A stretch of DNA of 7,050 nucleotides from the NCBI GenBank assembly GCA_030641665.1, contig DAOWHA010000074.1, positions 1-7,050 on the forward strand, given 5' to 3'. The position numbers and the translations under genes are program-made. Below, in pieces: positions 4,103 through 7,050 of the stretch. The notes beneath the pieces were generated by a model. It searched no databases. It was not told the origin of the DNA and worked only from the letters and a program-made list of their open reading frames with translations. The stretch comes from JAGLTA01 sp023142625. GTDB taxonomy: Bacteria; Patescibacteriota; Patescibacteriia; JAACEG01. The first letter of the stretch is position 1. Each line of letters starts with the position of its first letter.

Positions 4103-5860
4103 CTAATCTTTTTTATAAAATTGATAAATTAAAATTGGAAACAAAATAATTAAAAATAAAATTGATAAAGTTATTATAATATAAAAAAATGTTTTTGACT
4201 TCTGCATATCAATAATTATGTCAGAATTCTTTTCGGCATCCCTAAAAAACAGGTCGCTGTCCATCTCGCTGTATTTCATATAACGAGATAATTTTGTTAA
4301 ATAATATTTGTCTTCTTTCACTTTAATCCACGGCTCGCCATTATCGTTAAACGCTAAGTTCTCAATTACTTTTTTATCTGTCCACGCCGCGTATCTTGTT
4401 TGAAATCCGGGAAGAACCTGCTCTTTGTCCGGCGTAAAAATATATAATTCAATTCCAACCTGCGACGGTTTGTTGTAATTTGTGATTTTCGGCGAATTTG
4501 AATTATAATAATTTAATTTTTTTACAATTGATTTTTTATTAAGATAATTTAAATTTTCATTAAAAGACGCAAACATTATTGTTGATTCGTCAAAATAAAA
4601 TTTTTTAGCAGATCCTAAATTAAAACGATCATTTTTTTGCTCATCATCTGTTTTATAAACTGAGGATATTTTTATTCCATCAACATAAATACTCTTTGAT
4701 GGATTATTAAATTTAGATCCTCCTATATAAATTTGTTTATTGACATTTTTATCATCAAACACTTTTGGAATAACTTTATTTGACGATTGCGCAATAGGTA
4801 ATAAATTTCCGTTAAAATAAAATTTAGGAACTTCACCATGTTTCCAACTAACTGCCACATTATTCCATAAATTTGAAAAATCTAATTTTCTACCAGAAAA
4901 ACCTGCATTCCATACAATTGGCTTAGAATTCCCAAAAGGTTTATCGTAAATATAATATAATTGCAACATTCCTCCTTGGGCGCCAAAATAAAAATAAGGA
5001 TCGCTTTCGTTTTTATTGCTAACTGTTAAAAATATTGCGTTTGCTTGTTCATTGTCTTTTTGATCAATTTTAACAATCATTTCAATCGTCCCCTCTTGCG
5101 CGTTAAAATCGTTTGAATAAAAAGATATTTTTTCATTTTTATTTATCTCTATCGCTTTATCCGTTTCTAATATTCCATTAATATAATTAGGCTTATTCTC
5201 TCTTGGCGATGGCTCTTCTATCACTGATGAAATTTTCAATGGATAAACTGGACGGTTTGTTAAAAATTTAAACTGCAACGGGATTAAGCTACCGCTCCAC
5301 ATATCCTGATCCAAATTTTTTCTAACATCTTTGCTAATTTTTACAGCGGTAAAAAACCACTTATTTTGAATATAACTGTCTAAAATGTATGAATACTGTT
5401 TTGGAAAATGATAGCCATTTTCATTAAGCCAATCAGCTAAGGCGTCTTTGTCGTCGGCGGCTAAAACAGCGATGTCGTAATATTCTATTTTTTTCTCTTC
5501 TAAAACATGCACTAACTCCATGTTCTTCTCCGAAATTAAATCTAATCCAAACCCTGCTGCCCTTGGATAATTTTCTTGTATCTCTGTTAATTCACGCAAT
5601 GCCGTAAAAATTTCTTTTGACGATTTTTCAACTTCTGGGCGCGAAGGGGTTGGCACAACCCATGCGAAATCATCAGTGTCTCCTTTAAATGAAACTGATA
5701 TAATTAATGTTTCTAATCCGTCCTCAAAAAAAATAACCGCCTTTTGATCTGTTTCAAAAATATAGCGGTTAGGCGGCGCAATCATCATACCGTCAGCGAA
5801 AATAACCGATGGAACTAAAATCGCAAAAATGTTAATTAAAATAAAAAACTTTTTAAACAT
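4103..5860 (-). CDS. DUF2330 surface protein with an inserted LamG-like domain
   Basis: The product is 585 aa. Residues 1-22 are a signal peptide (MFKK... SVIFA, then DGMM). The N-terminal half of a DUF2330 domain spans about 23-213; its hallmarks are APPNRYIFETDQKAVIFF (28-45), TDDFAWVVPTPSRPEV (62-77) and IPLQFKFLTNRPVYPLKIS (193-211). Residues 214-465 interrupt it with a LamG/concanavalin-like module: EGTIEMIVKI (256-265), LWNNVAVSWKHGEVPKFYFN (331-350) and IYIGGSK with IYVDGIKISSVYK (377-403). DUF2330 then resumes at about 466-545 (GIELYIFTPD, PGFQTRYAAW, YYLTKLSRYMKYSEMDSDLFF). A membrane helix at 557-579 and a basic tail anchor it. DUF2330 has no known function; LamG modules typically bind carbohydrate or protein ligands. 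The leader has no Shine-Dalgarno. The gene heads a cluster of small membrane proteins and has its own promoter. Confidence 0.8.
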   Translation of the reverse strand: MFKKFFILINIFAILVPSVIFADGMMIAPPNRYIFETDQKAVIFFEDGLETLIISVSFKGDTDDFAWVVPTPSRPEVEKSSKEIFTALRELTEIQENYPRAAGFGLDLISEKNMELVHVLEEKKIEYYDIAVLAADDKDALADWLNENGYHFPKQYSYILDSYIQNKWFFTAVKISKDVRKNLDQDMWSGSLIPLQFKFLTNRPVYPLKISSVIEEPSPRENKPNYINGILETDKAIEINKNEKISFYSNDFNAQEGTIEMIVKIDQKDNEQANAIFLTVSNKNESDPYFYFGAQGGMLQLYYIYDKPFGNSKPIVWNAGFSGRKLDFSNLWNNVAVSWKHGEVPKFYFNGNLLPIAQSSNKVIPKVFDDKNVNKQIYIGGSKFNNPSKSIYVDGIKISSVYKTDDEQKNDRFNLGSAKKFYFDESTIMFASFNENLNYLNKKSIVKKLNYYNSNSPKITNYNKPSQVGIELYIFTPDKEQVLPGFQTRYAAWTDKKVIENLAFNDNGEPWIKVKEDKYYLTKLSRYMKYSEMDSDLFFRDAEKNSDIIIDMQKSKTFFYIIITLSILFLIILFPILIYQFYKKD

Positions 5861-5895
5861 AAAATTAAATGACTATTTTTAATAAATTTATTATA

Positions 5896-5924
5896 AGTAT
5901 AGCATAAATTAAAAATTATTTCAT
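5896..5924 (-). promoter_or_regulatory. Promoter of the DUF2330-LamG gene
   Basis: On the minus strand TATACT (5901-5896) carries an extended TGC. ATGAAA (5924-5919), four of six consensus bases, lies 17 bp upstream and overlaps the last codons of the NuoF-like gene. The block at 5896-5910 matches the other promoters in 13 of 15 positions. The start would be near 5889, giving a leader of about 29 nt. Confidence 0.6.
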
Positions 5925-6890
5925 ACTCTTGTACTCCATTAAACTCAAAAACGCTGTCGGCATTGAAGTTCCTAATCCGCAAAAGCTTGTTTTTTGCATA
6001 TTTATTAAAATCTCTTTCATTAAATCCCAATTGATATTTTTACTATTCAGCATCTCTTTGACACGATAGATTCCCTCTCGGCAAGGGACACATTTTCCGC
6101 AATTTTCATTTACATAAAAGTTAATCCATTTTTTCATCAGTTTTATAGTGTCTGTTTTGTGATCATAAACAACAATCGTCCCAGCTCCGCAAACAGGTCT
6201 TTCTAAATCTTTTTCCGCTAAAATTTCCCCGCAAGCGCCTCCGCCGACCTGAACAAAAAATTTGTTCAGCGGTAAATTTTTAGTTTCAGTTAAAATCTTT
6301 TTCACAGTCCAGTTAGCAGGCAATTCATAAATTCCTCTGTTTTTGACTTTTCCGCTTACGCAAAAAAAGCGCGTCTTGTCATATTCTCCTTTTGCAATCT
6401 TGCTTATATAATAAAAAGTTTCAACATTGTTTATTAAAGTCGGCTGATTTTTAAAACCGAATTGCGGCGGATACGGCGGTTTAATTCTTGGCTCAAACCG
6501 ATTCCCTTCCATTGATTCAATCAGCGTGGTCTCTTCGCCGCAAAGATAACCTCCCTGTTCGCGAAACAGCTCAATCAACGATTCGCCTATTATTTTTTTT
6601 AGCCTTCTTTTAAATTTCCTATATAGATCTTTGCGCAAATATATATAAGCGCAACTGTTGTCTATATTTTTTAACGCAATTTTAACGCCATTGATCACCT
6701 CTTCCGGATAATTTTTAAGCAGATATTCATCTTTAAAAACGCTTGGCTCTCCCTCGGAAGCGTTGCAGATAATATACTTTTTATCCGCTTTCGCGTCTTT
6801 AACCGCCTTCCATTTCAGCCAAGTCGGAAAGTTCGCTCCCCCGCGGCCTAATAATTCCGCTTGTTTTAATTTTTCAAAAATGTTTTGCAT
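5916..6890 (-). CDS. Compact NuoF-like (complex I 51-kDa type) NAD(H)/FMN-binding protein
   Basis: The product is 324 aa; NuoF is usually about 420-445. Visible motifs in order: GRGGANFPTWLKW (15-27), the nucleotide/FMN loop; ICNASEGEPSVFKDE (41-55); GGYLCGEETTLIESMEGNR (113-131) with Gly118-Glu119-Glu120; PRIKPPYPP (134-142); NNVET (154-158); an SLBB-like region with GIYELP (186-191) and VQVGGGACGEIL (213-224); and the 4Fe-4S site NCGKCVPCREG with Cys264, Cys267, Cys270 and Cys304. The family passes electrons between NAD(P)H, FMN and Fe-S centres in complex I, formate dehydrogenases and hydrogenases. The family consensus NADE reads NASE here, replacing an Asp that contacts FMN in Nqo1, and KPPF reads KPPY. 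In-frame TAA TAA just before the ATG (6899-6894) rule out an N-terminal extension, so the missing N-terminal region is real. No NuoE, NuoG or hydrogenase gene is adjacent in the window. The partner is unknown. Confidence 0.85.
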   Translation of the reverse strand: MQNIFEKLKQAELLGRGGANFPTWLKWKAVKDAKADKKYIICNASEGEPSVFKDEYLLKNYPEEVINGVKIALKNIDNSCAYIYLRKDLYRKFKRRLKKIIGESLIELFREQGGYLCGEETTLIESMEGNRFEPRIKPPYPPQFGFKNQPTLINNVETFYYISKIAKGEYDKTRFFCVSGKVKNRGIYELPANWTVKKILTETKNLPLNKFFVQVGGGACGEILAEKDLERPVCGAGTIVVYDHKTDTIKLMKKWINFYVNENCGKCVPCREGIYRVKEMLNSKNINWDLMKEILINMQKTSFCGLGTSMPTAFLSLMEYKSMK

Positions 6891-6915
6891 AAATTATTAT
6901 CTTGTAAATAATATG

Positions 6916-6945
6916 ATTATAGCATAAAATAGCGTGTCGCTCCAA
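6916..6945 (-). promoter_or_regulatory. Promoter of the NuoF-like gene
   Basis: On the minus strand an exact TATAAT (6921-6916) is preceded by TGC. TTGGAG (6945-6940), matching the first three consensus bases, lies at an 18-bp spacing. The 15-bp block 6916-6930 is identical to that of the CAP-gene promoter at 1390-1404. Transcription should start near 6909, leaving a leader of about 19 nt without a clear Shine-Dalgarno. Confidence 0.65.
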
Positions 6946-6976
6946 CATTATAATGCCATACCCGCTAATTTTTGCG

Positions 6977-7050
6977 TCATAATCGTTTAGATAATTTAAT
7001 TAATCTAAACAAATTCAAGCGCCTATAAAGCAGATAAGAAGAATAAAAGC
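6977..7050 (-). CDS. Possible C-terminal end of an upstream gene (partial)
   Basis: A frame open from the window edge (first full codon at 7048) runs for 23 codons to TGA at 6979-6977. The peptide ends ...YRRLNLFRLIKLSKRL, a basic, amphipathic tail of a kind often seen at protein C-termini. The other two minus-strand frames hit stops within 12 codons. The fragment is too short to identify and could be chance. Confidence 0.25.
   Translation of the reverse strand, partial: FYSSYLLYRRLNLFRLIKLSKRL
6985..7010. repeat. Small inverted repeat near the window edge
   Basis: GTTTAGAT (6985-6992) and ATCTAAAC (7003-7010) form a perfect 8-bp stem with a 10-nt AT-only loop. No T-run follows on either strand, so it is not a typical terminator. 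It lies within the possible tail of the upstream gene. Confidence 0.4.

Noticed and set aside
5836..6030. Open frame of 64 codons on the minus strand
   Set aside because: It overlaps the 3' end of the NuoF-like gene and the promoter and start of the next gene in a different frame. Its residues show no independent coding character.
6985..7010. Terminator for a gene upstream of the NuoF-like gene
   Set aside because: The stem is only 8 bp with an AT-only loop and is not followed by a T-run on either strand.
6891..7050. tRNA or other RNA gene in the gap upstream of the NuoF-like gene
   Set aside because: No cloverleaf, TTCGANTC-like T-arm or CCA end could be found on either strand.

Overview
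The window is a clearly AT-rich stretch from a bacterium. Every gene that can be supported lies on the minus strand, so biological order runs from high to low coordinates. The proteins are rich in Lys, Ile and Asn, use the standard stop codons, and mostly lack a good Shine-Dalgarno site. A stand-alone compact NuoF-like protein, a CAP-domain protein, a divergent-PAP2-like remnant and several small membrane proteins of unknown function suggest a Patescibacteria (CPR/Parcubacteria-like) genome or metagenomic contig. This is an inference from gene style, not from a marker gene.

Layout in transcription order: (a) 7050-6891 holds a possible C-terminal tail of an upstream gene, then a promoter. (b) 6890-5916 encodes a compact NuoF-like NAD(H)/FMN/4Fe-4S protein. 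(c) 5860-2250 is a run of four membrane or secreted proteins: a 585-aa DUF2330-type protein with a LamG-like domain nested inside it, a 196-aa four-helix membrane protein, a 237-aa protein with signal peptide and C-terminal anchor, and a 100-aa two-helix protein. A large palindromic repeat splits the cluster at 3315-3449, and a related, diverged copy sits just after it at 2048-2221. (d) 2003-1422 encodes a YbaK/ProRS-type tRNA-editing domain with a lysine-rich tail, probably on a leaderless mRNA. (e) 1418-1390 is a perfect consensus sigma-70 promoter. It drives a CAP-domain (SCP/YkwD-like) membrane-anchored protein at 1166-219 through a long leader that now contains a 158-bp foldback element. 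(f) 215-39 is a short remnant of a divergent PAP2-like gene, followed by a possible terminator.

No classic defence system, CRISPR array, RNA gene or transposase is visible. The most distinctive content is structural. A MITE-like foldback has inserted into one copy of a 49-bp tandem duplication in the CAP gene's leader and start region. A second, unrelated palindromic repeat family occurs twice at gene boundaries. Three or four promoters share an extended -10 block (TTTTATGCTATAAT). The best candidate for an undescribed functional unit is the 2250-5860 membrane-protein cluster. Its proteins look like a cell-surface assembly, but nothing in the sequence assigns a function.
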